Below are positions 46,030 through 54,515 of a stretch of 64,000 bases of DNA, one piece after another; position 1 is the stretch's first letter; each line of letters begins with the position of its first letter. The position numbers and the translations under genes are program-made. Source of the stretch: a bacterium (GTDB lineage Bacteria > Bdellovibrionota_C > UBA2361 > RFPC01); NCBI GenBank assembly GCA_030431715.1, contig JAUIIO010000022.1, positions 1 to 64,000 of the forward strand, read 5' to 3'. The notes beneath the pieces were generated by a model. It searched no databases, had not been told where the DNA came from, and saw only the letters and a list, made by a program, of their open reading frames with translations.

Positions 46030-46698
46030 CTAGTAATGACACGTGTAACAATCAATGCTTGTGCCTTGATCTCTGTGACAGGAGATACACCAGCCCATCT
46101 TCATTGAAGATACTCGCTCTACTGTGCTCATTTCCGGGATCTGTCCGTGACACGTATGACACGCGGTACCAGCCTTAACGTGTCGTTCGTGGTTAAACTT
46201 CACGTAGTTCGGCATAACGGTAACTTTTGACCACGGTATCGGCTCGCCGCTATCCCAGTACTCTTTAATCTTTGCGATCTCTTTCTTTTGGACATCTGTT
46301 TGCCCAAGAACGTAGCTATGACATCCCATGCAAGTCTCAACTTCAGGAATAGCTGCGTATGATGACTTCGTTACTGACCAGTGACAGTACTGACACTCCA
46401 TCTTGTTTTTCTGAACGTGTGTAATGTGACTAAAACGAATAGGTTGAGCAGGCTTATATCCACGGGCACGTTCAGCTGGACCAAAGTAGTGGTAGTGATC
46501 GATGATATTGAGATCCCAAAGCGCAGCTTGGCCATCGTTCCAAACCCCTTCATCGATGCCGATCTCAGGATAGGCTTCTTCTTTAGCTTCTTCTTCTGCT
46601 TGGATTTCAGAATGTGATGTTAAAAAACTCAGGGCAAAGATGAGGAGAATAAAGAATAAAGGAATTAAACCTTTGTATTTCTCAATAAAAGTGAGCAT
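46030..46698 (-). CDS. actA: Alternative complex III subunit ActA (pentahaem cytochrome c)
   Basis: Membrane-anchored multihaem cytochrome subunit, about 222 residues. An N-terminal transmembrane helix (GLIPLFFILLIFALSFLTS) is followed by five CxxCH haem sites: CQYCH, CMGCH, CHTCH, CISCH and CYTCH, the last at the C-terminus. The start is the ATG at 46698 with GGAAAA upstream. It heads the operon, and its promoter should lie in the 200-base divergent region shared with the acetoacetyl-CoA synthetase gene. Confidence 0.95.
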   Translation of the reverse strand: MLTFIEKYKGLIPLFFILLIFALSFLTSHSEIQAEEEAKEEAYPEIGIDEGVWNDGQAALWDLNIIDHYHYFGPAERARGYKPAQPIRFSHITHVQKNKMECQYCHWSVTKSSYAAIPEVETCMGCHSYVLGQTDVQKKEIAKIKEYWDSGEPIPWSKVTVMPNYVKFNHERHVKAGTACHTCHGQIPEMSTVERVSSMKMGWCISCHRDQGTSIDCYTCHY

Positions 46699-46812
46699 GA
46701 ACAAATTTTCCGACTATCATCGTATGCCCTGAAAAAACTGTATATCTCTGCGCCCATTCTTGATTAGAATGAGTCCGTGAGAACAATAAGATCAGAGCGT
46801 AACGGAGACGTT

Positions 46813-46841
46813 TTGAAACAAACCGATTACTTGCAAATACT
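46813..46841 (+). promoter_or_regulatory. Possible sigma-70 promoter for acetoacetyl-CoA synthetase
   Basis: TTGAAA and AATACT are separated by 17 bases, about 75 bases upstream of the start codon. It is a motif match only, with the -10 at four of six consensus positions. Confidence 0.35.
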
Positions 46842-46915
46842 TAATACAAAAAACAGTCTTTCATCAAGTATGAGGTTTACATTAAACAAAGAAAACGGTG
46901 TTTGAGGAGTGGGTA

Positions 46916-48871
46916 ATGACAAATGAACAAGTGATGTGGCAACCCCCAGAGCAAAACCTCACTACTACCTCGATCGCTCAATTTTGCGAACGGCTAAAGA
47001 GCTCGGTAGCTCAAACTTTTACATCATATAACGAACTCTACTCATGGTCCGTGGCAGAACCACAAAAATTTTGGTCTGAATTCTGGGAATTCGCTGAAAT
47101 CATTGGATCTAAAGGAAACCGAGTGTTTAAAAAGCAAGAGCAGTTCAGTGATTGCCGCTGGTTTCCTGACGCCTCCTTAAATTTCGCGGAGAATCTCTTA
47201 CGCACCTCAAGCGAAGACGAAGCGATAGTTTTCTGGGGAGAAGACAAGATCCGAAAGCGCCTGTCTTATGCTGAGCTACAAAAGGAAGTGGCAAAAATGT
47301 CACGCTGCCTAAAAGACCTCGGAGTTAATAAAGGTGATCGTGTGGCAGCCTACCTGCCTAACCTTCCTGAAACGATCATCTGCATGCTTGCAACGACATC
47401 TCTTGGCGCGCTCTGGAGCTCCTGCTCTCCAGACTTTGGTGTAAGCGGTGTTGTTGATCGCTTCGGACAGATCGAACCCGTTATACTCCTCACCGCTGAC
47501 GGATACTGGCATAAGGGGCGATCTCTCGACACTTTAGAAAAAGCAAAAGAGATTCGTGCAAAGATTCCTTCGATTCAGCACACAATCGTTGTCCCCTATG
47601 TCAACGCGTCGCCTACTCACAACATCTCTGGGAACGTACATCTGTATAATGAGATTAAGGAAAAGTTTAGCGATAAACCAATAGACTTTGAGCAGTTTCC
47701 TTTTAACCATCCGCTCTACATTATGTTCAGCTCTGGTACGACTGGAAAGCCAAAATGCATTGTACACGGTGCAGGTGGCACACTTATCGAACACCTTAAA
47801 GAGCTCAAACTCCATACGAACGTTTGTAGAGACGATCGATTTTTTTATCAGACAACATGTGGTTGGATGATGTGGAACTGGCTCGTAAGTGGGCTGGCCT
47901 GCGGTGCCACACTTATGCTTTATGATGGTGCGCCATTTCATAACGACGGGAAGATACTTTTAGACTTTGCGGAACAAGAAAAATTTACGGTCTTTGGAAC
48001 AAACGCAAAATATATTTCAGCACTTGAGAATCAAGGGCTCACCCCCTCACAGTCTCACGACCTCTCATCGCTTCGTGCGATTCTCTCAACGGGATCGCCT
48101 CTTATTCCCGAGAACTATGATTATGTTTATAAGAGCATAAAAGAAGAGGTCCTTTTATCTTCCATATCAGGAGGGACGGATATCATCGGCTGTTTTGTGC
48201 TCGGTTGCCCCACCCTCCCTGTATATCGAGGAGAGATTCAATGCCGCTCTCTTGGATACGATGTTCAAATATATAACGAAAAGGGAGAACCTGTAACAAA
48301 TGAAATGGGCGAGCTCGTCTGTACCGCTCCCTTTCCTTCACAACCCGTAATGTTTTGGAACGATCCTGATGGCAGCAAGATGCACAAAGCCTACTTCTCA
48401 CACTTCGATAACGTCTGGCGACACGGAGACTGGGCGATGCTTACTGAAAGAGGAACGCTCATCATCTCTGGGAGATCTGATACCGTCCTTAATCCAGGTG
48501 GTGTTCGAATTGGAACAGCTGAAATTTATCGCCAAGTTGAGACCATCTCAGAGATTGAAGAAGCTATTGTAGTGGGTCAAAAATGGGAAGACGATGTACG
48601 GGTCATTCTCTTTGTGAAACTGCAATCCGGATCTCTTCTGACAGACGATCTCTGCAAAGCCATCTCAGCAAAGATACGCAAAGAAGCAAGTCCCTTTCAC
48701 GTTCCTAAAAAAATTCTTGCTGTGAAAGATATTCCAAGGACGAGAAGTGGCAAAATTTCAGAAGTAGCCGTTCGAAAAACTATCAACGGGGAAGAAGTCA
48801 CAAATACAGAGGCTCTAGCAAATCCCGAATCGCTGCAAGAATATAGGGACATCGCAAAGACAATAAGTTAA
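46916..48871 (+). CDS. aacS: Acetoacetyl-CoA synthetase
   Basis: ATP-dependent ligase that activates acetoacetate to acetoacetyl-CoA (ANL superfamily), about 651 residues. The start at 46916 follows GAGGAG with six-base spacing; an upstream frame extension is not needed. The adenylate-binding motif is MFSSGTTGKPKCIVHGAGG. The motif SISGGTDIIGCFVLG is characteristic of acetoacetyl-CoA synthetases and separates them from acetyl-CoA synthetases. The C-terminal catalytic lysine is in PRTRSGKISEVAVRK. The N-terminal FWSEFWEFAEIIGSKG block also fits. It diverges from the act operon and is convergent with the sigma-like gene, sharing four bases at the stops. It may link ketone-body or polyhydroxybutyrate use to respiration. 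Confidence 0.95.
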   Translation: MTNEQVMWQPPEQNLTTTSIAQFCERLKSSVAQTFTSYNELYSWSVAEPQKFWSEFWEFAEIIGSKGNRVFKKQEQFSDCRWFPDASLNFAENLLRTSSEDEAIVFWGEDKIRKRLSYAELQKEVAKMSRCLKDLGVNKGDRVAAYLPNLPETIICMLATTSLGALWSSCSPDFGVSGVVDRFGQIEPVILLTADGYWHKGRSLDTLEKAKEIRAKIPSIQHTIVVPYVNASPTHNISGNVHLYNEIKEKFSDKPIDFEQFPFNHPLYIMFSSGTTGKPKCIVHGAGGTLIEHLKELKLHTNVCRDDRFFYQTTCGWMMWNWLVSGLACGATLMLYDGAPFHNDGKILLDFAEQEKFTVFGTNAKYISALENQGLTPSQSHDLSSLRAILSTGSPLIPENYDYVYKSIKEEVLLSSISGGTDIIGCFVLGCPTLPVYRGEIQCRSLGYDVQIYNEKGEPVTNEMGELVCTAPFPSQPVMFWNDPDGSKMHKAYFSHFDNVWRHGDWAMLTERGTLIISGRSDTVLNPGGVRIGTAEIYRQVETISEIEEAIVVGQKWEDDVRVILFVKLQSGSLLTDDLCKAISAKIRKEASPFHVPKKILAVKDIPRTRSGKISEVAVRKTINGEEVTNTEALANPESLQEYRDIAKTIS

Positions 48872-51309
48872 TCGCTATCTGTACCCTGCTCAACAACCGG
48901 TAATTCTTCACCCTTTATAACGGCGATATTATATCTGCGAGCATCTTCACTTTGAACAACCGCAATGTCGCACGCCATAGACTTAAGCCCTTTCACTTGA
49001 GGGTTATAGCGATCAAGAAATGGGCTGGTCCACCCTCTCTTGACCAACTCTGCCCCAACTTGAGCAGGAGACGAAAGCTCACCGGAGGTGTGTCGCCCAA
49101 TGTAATCAGTACTTTCAAGCAATGTTCTGAGAACCCGAAAATCCGTTTTTTTGTATGCACCAATATGAGGGATATTTCTTTTTACCCAATTTTTTGCGTT
49201 CGCATATGCCATAGCCTCGCCAACAACCTCACGACGGAAGTAAAAAGAAAGTTTTTTTGCTCGTAGTGGCTTTGCTCCTTCAGGCATCACCTGAGAGAGC
49301 GGCCCCCCTTCTCTAGCCGCAAAGGCCGCAAGCTTTTCCATCTCCCACGGCTTACATCCCACATGCTCTGCTAGAAGCTTCACTGACGGACCGTCTTTTT
49401 GAAACGAATCGAGATCAGGATAATTGGCCTGTATAAAAGCATCTATATTTTTATTTTTCTGCTCAAGAGAGACATCTCTAACGTATGCCTCCTTTAAAGA
49501 TCTTTCTGAGCCATGCTTCTTTTGCGGCGTGACATCCCCTTTTAGCCAACCACGTTTCACAAGTTCCCGCCGTATTGCAGAGACTTCCCGCGGTACCCCT
49601 AAGAGAGTAGAAAGCATTCGGTCCTTTCCCACTGATTCGAGATTAGGAAATCTCTGGCGGAAAAACGCTAGGAATATCTCCCTTCTCTCTGGCGAAAGCC
49701 TCTCAAGGTCAAACCCTCGCTTGCCAAGCTTGTGCCTAAAAAGAGGAACTCGCCCTCTGCTCGTATCAAAGAAATTTCTCCAGAATTCAGTATCCCCGGC
49801 GTACTTCTCAATCATCTTTGTACCATCACAACCACCGGATGACGCCTCTAACTCTCCAATGAAAAAATCAAATAAGTATGACTTATCTTGGAACCAGCTT
49901 TTACTTTCAAACTCAAACCGATCTCGCATTCTCGTAAGTTCATATCTTACAGCTTCAAGACAACGATCGAGCATTTGGTTAACTGCTTGCTTCGAAGTCC
50001 CATAACTCCTTGCAATCTTATTTTGCGTCTCGCCAAAAATATAATGGCGCTCCACCATTTCGAACTTCCGCCGGGATAAAATTTTAGCCGCTACGAGTAA
50101 ACAATCTTCAAGACTATAACCATCAACAATCAACCGATTTTGAGCTCTGCGATCAGTACTGAGCTGAGATTCTGTTTCACTGGTAAGGTACGTATCTTTC
50201 TGACGATCAATGAGCAATCTTAACTTTGGGATTTCTGTTTTTTTAACACCGAGAAGCTTCGCTAACTCTCTATCATCAAGCTCATAGCCCTCCTCTCTTC
50301 GCACCTTCTCAATTATCCGAAGCGCATCTTTCGCCTGACGATGTGCAGCGCTTGCTACCGTACCACCTAAGTACTGCTTTGAAAGATCTCGTTGTAGGTT
50401 GGTAGTAATGCTGACACGTGCATAGTGCGCAAATGAAACACCAAGCTCTGGATCAAAATTATCAATAATCTTGTCAAGGTACACAGCACTGAGCTGAAAC
50501 ACATCATCTGTTTCAAAGCCCGGATAATCAGTCTTTAAAGCTATTAACCTCAGATACCGCAGGTTATGAAATACAATTTCTTTCTTGAGTGCTTTGGCAG
50601 CTGCGAGAATGCTTCCAAGTTCATCCTTCCTTTCTTTGGGTGCTTGCTCAGCAAGATATTGCAGAAACTCTTTTTTAAACGGCAGGATATTAAAAAAGCG
50701 ACCAAGCCTGAGATACACCGCATCATGTCGCTCTTTTACCTCAAGAGGAACCTCTCCCCGCGCCTCCCACGCTACGACCTCAGCGCGCATAGATTCAATC
50801 CTTGCTCCGTACATGTTGAGGCTCTGGGAAAGTCTTCCCTTAAATCTCACCTGCTCTTTAGGTGCAAGCTTAAAGACCTGCCTTAATTCAGCTGTACGCT
50901 TACAGGCAATCTTACTGAGCGAAAAACAAGCGGAGATAACCTCCGGTTTGCTAAAGAGATTTTGCCTGAGGAGTGCATATAACTGGTTGTAGGTTTCAAG
51001 TTTTTCCTTAGCCTGCTCTTTGCTATACGCTGGCAACTTATCCTTGAGGCAGGCGGGAGACTGAGGCATCTTAAAATGCTCAAGTTCAATCTCATCAAAT
51101 GAAGTGGGCTTATGTTCTCTCTCGGGCCGGGGTGAAGACTCGACTTCAAGACCATCACCACGAGCAGGATAAGCCTCAGAAACGTTTTGGCTATCAGAGG
51201 ATATGTCCTCAATAGTTACCCCATCAGCTGCGTATTCGATGAAAGCCAGATCTTGGCCACCGTCAGCAAAATACTCTGCTAGCTGTTCTTGGGTAATAAG
51301 TGATGACAT
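48868..51309 (-). CDS. Large sigma-70-like protein with C-terminal repeats
   Basis: An 813-residue protein (from the ATG at 51309; an upstream in-frame TTG at 51339 is less likely). Its centre matches sigma-70 factors. Region 2 lies at about 250-310 (NLRYLRLIALKTDYPGFE, SAVYLDKIIDNFDPELGVSF and HYARVSITTNLQRDL). Region 3 lies at about 325-360 (IIEKVRREEGYELDDRELAK). Region 4 lies at about 400-460, with a helix-turn-helix in YGTSKQAVNQMLDRCLEAVR. The N-terminal 240 residues are acidic then helical. The last 300 residues contain about three related units built around FP-x-L-x-S, LLG and LVKRGW, of unknown function. Expected to recruit RNA polymerase to a special promoter set, or to be a sigma-derived regulator. 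It follows nadB; no anti-sigma gene is adjacent. Confidence 0.78.
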   Translation of the reverse strand: MSSLITQEQLAEYFADGGQDLAFIEYAADGVTIEDISSDSQNVSEAYPARGDGLEVESSPRPEREHKPTSFDEIELEHFKMPQSPACLKDKLPAYSKEQAKEKLETYNQLYALLRQNLFSKPEVISACFSLSKIACKRTAELRQVFKLAPKEQVRFKGRLSQSLNMYGARIESMRAEVVAWEARGEVPLEVKERHDAVYLRLGRFFNILPFKKEFLQYLAEQAPKERKDELGSILAAAKALKKEIVFHNLRYLRLIALKTDYPGFETDDVFQLSAVYLDKIIDNFDPELGVSFAHYARVSITTNLQRDLSKQYLGGTVASAAHRQAKDALRIIEKVRREEGYELDDRELAKLLGVKKTEIPKLRLLIDRQKDTYLTSETESQLSTDRRAQNRLIVDGYSLEDCLLVAAKILSRRKFEMVERHYIFGETQNKIARSYGTSKQAVNQMLDRCLEAVRYELTRMRDRFEFESKSWFQDKSYLFDFFIGELEASSGGCDGTKMIEKYAGDTEFWRNFFDTSRGRVPLFRHKLGKRGFDLERLSPERREIFLAFFRQRFPNLESVGKDRMLSTLLGVPREVSAIRRELVKRGWLKGDVTPQKKHGSERSLKEAYVRDVSLEQKNKNIDAFIQANYPDLDSFQKDGPSVKLLAEHVGCKPWEMEKLAAFAAREGGPLSQVMPEGAKPLRAKKLSFYFRREVVGEAMAYANAKNWVKRNIPHIGAYKKTDFRVLRTLLESTDYIGRHTSGELSSPAQVGAELVKRGWTSPFLDRYNPQVKGLKSMACDIAVVQSEDARRYNIAVIKGEELPVVEQGTDSD

Positions 51310-51487
51310 GTACTGCTTTACTTCGATACCACCCGCCAATGAAACTGTTTCGTGTTGACATTGACGATTCTTTACAGTGAAAACTGTAGACTCCTCATGC
51401 AGAGCTTAGAGTTAAAATTATCTTGATTACCTTATCTATTCAAGGAAGTAGCATAATTTAGGTATATTAGAGTTTGAATAGTTGATC

Positions 51488-53068
51488 TTAAGGGCTAACA
51501 AGAGTGTCTTGAGGAGATTGTGAACATTCTGGGTAGTCAATCGTATAATGCAGCCCACGACTCTCCTTTCGAGCCATCGCACATCGCACAGTTAGCTCAG
51601 CCACAAGGCAAAGATTTCGAAGCTCAAGAAGATCGGGGGTAATCTTAAAGTCCCAATAATACTCATCAATTTCCTGCTTAATCAGCTGAATTCTGCTAAG
51701 AGCACGTTGCAGACGGTTATTACTCCGAACTATACCCACATAGTTCCACATCAGCCGCCTGATCTCCTCCCAATTCTGAGTGATTACCACCTGCTCATCG
51801 CTATCAACGGCACTACCTGGATCCCATGGAGGAGGCTCCTGAGATAGCGCCTCTCGTGAAGGCCGAGTCCTAGCGTCTGACGCTGCGCGTGTAGCAAAGA
51901 CCATACCTTCAAGTAGAGAATTCGAAGCAAGCCTATTTGCGCCGTGGAGTCCGGTGTGAGCACTCTCTCCAGCAACATAGAGTCCTTCAATAGTGGTACG
52001 CCCCATCTCATCAGTCACCACTCCACCGCAGCAATAGTGAGCAGCTGGCACCACTGGAATACCTTCCTTGGTCATGTCATACCCGAACTCACTACACTTG
52101 CTTAGAAGTGTTGGAAAATGCTCCTTAAGAAAATCACTCTCACGGTGAGAGATATCAAGAAGCGCATAATCATCACCGTGCTTTTTAATTTCAAAATCTA
52201 TTGCGCGAGCTACAACATCACGCGGCGCAAGCTCAGCATCCTTATGATAATCAGGCATAAAGCGGTGACCATCAACACGTAAGAGTTTTGCGCCTTCTCC
52301 CCTTAAGGCTTCAGTAAGAAGAAAGTTTTTAGCTTTTGGATGATACAAGCAGGTAGGATGAAACTGCATAAATTCCATATTTGCTACCGAAACACCTGCA
52401 CGGTAACACATTGCAATACCATCACCGGAAGCAACATCAGGATTTGATGTATAGAGATAAATTTTACCCACCCCACCAGTAGCAATAAGTACTGTTTGAG
52501 CAAGTATTGGATTTACAAAGCCTTCCCGATTTAGCACATAGACACCGAGAACTCGATTTGGCTCATCCGTCGAAATTCCATATTTGTGTGACGTGATAAG
52601 ATCAACAGCATGCGAGTAAGGTTGAAAAGTAATATTTGGATGACTTTTTGCAGCTCCTAACAGCGCTCGTTGGATCTCCCATCCGGTAGAATCAGCGGCA
52701 TGAAAAATGCGGCGCTGTGAATGTCCACCCTCACGGTGCAGATGATAACGCCCCCCCTCAGGATCAAGATCGAACGCGGCTCCTCTTTCAATAAGTCGCT
52801 CAACGCACTCTGGACCCTCTCTTACCACTATCTCAACGATCTTTTCATCACACAGTCCGGCGCCCGCAACGAGGGTATCCTGAATATGACTCTCAAAAGA
52901 ATCATCATCTTCTGTTACTGCGGCTATACCACCTTGAGCCCACGCAGTTGATGATTCAGAAAGTCCTTTTTTAAAAAGCACGGTAACAGGCCCGCTCTCA
53001 GCAACTTCAAGAGCAAAAGTAAGTCCAGCGATACCGCCACCGATAACAAGGTACTGTGTTTCTTGCAT
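51488..53068 (-). CDS. nadB: L-aspartate oxidase
   Basis: First enzyme of NAD synthesis from aspartate; an FAD flavoprotein of about 526 residues. The start at 53068 (MQETQYLVIGGG) is preferred over an upstream frame extension of ten codons. It has the FAD motif VIGGGIAGLTFALEVA, the signature SSTAWAQGGIAAV, HREGGHSQRRIFHA, and the second FAD block GESAHTGLHGANRLASNSLL. The helical C-terminal domain is complete. nadA and nadC are not in the window. It lies between aroC and the sigma-like gene on the same strand. Confidence 0.96.
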   Translation of the reverse strand: MQETQYLVIGGGIAGLTFALEVAESGPVTVLFKKGLSESSTAWAQGGIAAVTEDDDSFESHIQDTLVAGAGLCDEKIVEIVVREGPECVERLIERGAAFDLDPEGGRYHLHREGGHSQRRIFHAADSTGWEIQRALLGAAKSHPNITFQPYSHAVDLITSHKYGISTDEPNRVLGVYVLNREGFVNPILAQTVLIATGGVGKIYLYTSNPDVASGDGIAMCYRAGVSVANMEFMQFHPTCLYHPKAKNFLLTEALRGEGAKLLRVDGHRFMPDYHKDAELAPRDVVARAIDFEIKKHGDDYALLDISHRESDFLKEHFPTLLSKCSEFGYDMTKEGIPVVPAAHYCCGGVVTDEMGRTTIEGLYVAGESAHTGLHGANRLASNSLLEGMVFATRAASDARTRPSREALSQEPPPWDPGSAVDSDEQVVITQNWEEIRRLMWNYVGIVRSNNRLQRALSRIQLIKQEIDEYYWDFKITPDLLELRNLCLVAELTVRCAMARKESRGLHYTIDYPECSQSPQDTLVSP

Positions 53069-53147
53069 AAGGTGGCGAAAATAGCACACCAACCACAAAA
53101 AGTCATCAAAGCACGAGTTCTACCTGCCCCTATACCAATCCTCCCCC

Positions 53148-53195
53148 GTCATTGCGAGGAGCTGAGACCGAAAGGTCGAACGACGCGGCAATCTC
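53148..53195 (+). repeat. ATTGCGAGGAGC repeat unit
   Basis: A unit of the same family as 23125: GTCATTGCGAGGAGCTGA, then the hairpin GACC-GAAA-GGTC, then GAACGACG and GGCAATCTC. ATTGC and GCAAT can pair to close the unit. It lies between nadB and aroC. Confidence 0.8.
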
Positions 53196-53254
53196 ATGAA
53201 TTTACCACTAAGCAATCTCTCATTTGTTAGTTATTTGGACAAGGAACAGGACTA

Positions 53255-53268
53255 GGAGCAGGACAAGG
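53255..53268 (+). repeat. Short dispersed motif GGAGCAGGACAAGG
   Basis: The same 14 bases occur at 14800-14813. Both copies sit in a purine-rich context with further GGACAAGG words just upstream, both in gene-free DNA. The motif is too short to classify. Confidence 0.5.
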
Positions 53269-53301
53269 TGAGGGATGGGGGAATCCTTACAGTACAGCCG
53301 A

Positions 53302-53349
53302 CATTGCGAGGAGCTGAGGCATGTATATGCCGAACGACGAAGCAATGAC
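53302..53349 (+). repeat. ATTGCGAGGAGC repeat unit
   Basis: Third unit of the family: CATTGCGAGGAGCTGA, then the hairpin GGCAT-GTAT-ATGCC, then GAACGACGAAGCAATGAC. CATTGC and GCAATG can pair. It ends 14 bases before the aroC stop codon. Confidence 0.8.
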
Positions 53350-53362
53350 TGCAGATGCAGGA

Positions 53363-54451
53363 TTAGGAATAGATCCCACGATGCCTTAAGTAGTGGTCCA
53401 TCACTACAAGCGCTGCCATCGATTCTACAATTGGAACAGCTCGCGGGACTACGCAAGGATCATGACGGCCTGAGGCTTTGAGTTTTTTACCTTCACCATC
53501 TATAGATACGGTATCCTGCTCTTTTAAGATCGTAGCAACTGGTTTAAAAGCAACACGGAAATAGATATCTTCTCCTGTGGAGATTCCTCCCAGTACACCA
53601 CCAGCATGATTCGAAGTCGTTGATACTTCACCTGAATCTTTGTCTATACAGAATGGATCGTTATGCTCACTTCCTCGAAGCTCTACTCCGGAGAAGCCAG
53701 AACCGATCTCAAATCCCTTTACGGCATTGATGCTGGTCATAGCTTTTGCGAGATCCGCATGGAGTTTGTCAAACACTGGCTCCCCTAGTCCGGCGGGGCA
53801 CCCCCGGATAACGCCCTTAACTATTCCACCAATTGAATCACCATCATCTCTAATCTCTTCAACCAGTGCGATCATCTTTTCACTCACTGAAGTATCAGGG
53901 CATCTTATAATATTTGCTTCGATCTGCTCAGAGGTAACCGTACGAACATCAACCTCTGCACGGATACTTCCTACCTGTTCTACAAATGCCAGAAATTCGA
54001 TTCCAAGAGTTTCTTTCAGATATTTTTTAGCTATTGCTCCAGCAGCAACTCTGGCGAGCGTTTCTCTCGCCGAGGCTCGTCCACTTCCGCGCCAATCTCT
54101 TAGCCCATACTTCTTGTGATAGGTGTAATCAGCGTGTGATGGACGGTAGAGATCTTTTAGGTGGTTATAATCTTCTGATTTAGCATCTTTATTATGAGCA
54201 AGAATAAGGATCGGGGTCCCTGTTGTTTTCCCTTCAAATACACCTGAGAGAAGCGTAATAATATCTTGCTCCTTTCTCGGCGTAGTAATCTTACTCTGTC
54301 CGGGCTTTCTTCGATCGAGTTCTGGCTGAATATCCGCCTCTGACACCTCTAACCCAGCAGGACAACCATCAATAACAACACCAACCGCACCACCGTGTGA
54401 TTCGCCAAAAGTTGAAATTTTAAAAAGTTCTCCGAAGCTATTTCCTGCCAT
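53363..54451 (-). CDS. aroC: Chorismate synthase
   Basis: Last step of the shikimate pathway: converts EPSP to chorismate using reduced FMN. It has 362 residues. Conserved blocks are [75 protein letters not shown] and [13 protein letters not shown]. It is separated from the other aro genes by the giant AAA+ gene (64 bases upstream), all on the same strand. Confidence 0.97.
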   Translation of the reverse strand: MAGNSFGELFKISTFGESHGGAVGVVIDGCPAGLEVSEADIQPELDRRKPGQSKITTPRKEQDIITLLSGVFEGKTTGTPILILAHNKDAKSEDYNHLKDLYRPSHADYTYHKKYGLRDWRGSGRASARETLARVAAGAIAKKYLKETLGIEFLAFVEQVGSIRAEVDVRTVTSEQIEANIIRCPDTSVSEKMIALVEEIRDDGDSIGGIVKGVIRGCPAGLGEPVFDKLHADLAKAMTSINAVKGFEIGSGFSGVELRGSEHNDPFCIDKDSGEVSTTSNHAGGVLGGISTGEDIYFRVAFKPVATILKEQDTVSIDGEGKKLKASGRHDPCVVPRAVPIVESMAALVVMDHYLRHRGIYS

Positions 54452-54515
54452 GGACGTAATTAAATACTAAAAGGAAACGAGCATCAATAGCAGATGACAG
54501 GAAAGCCGTAAGCCA

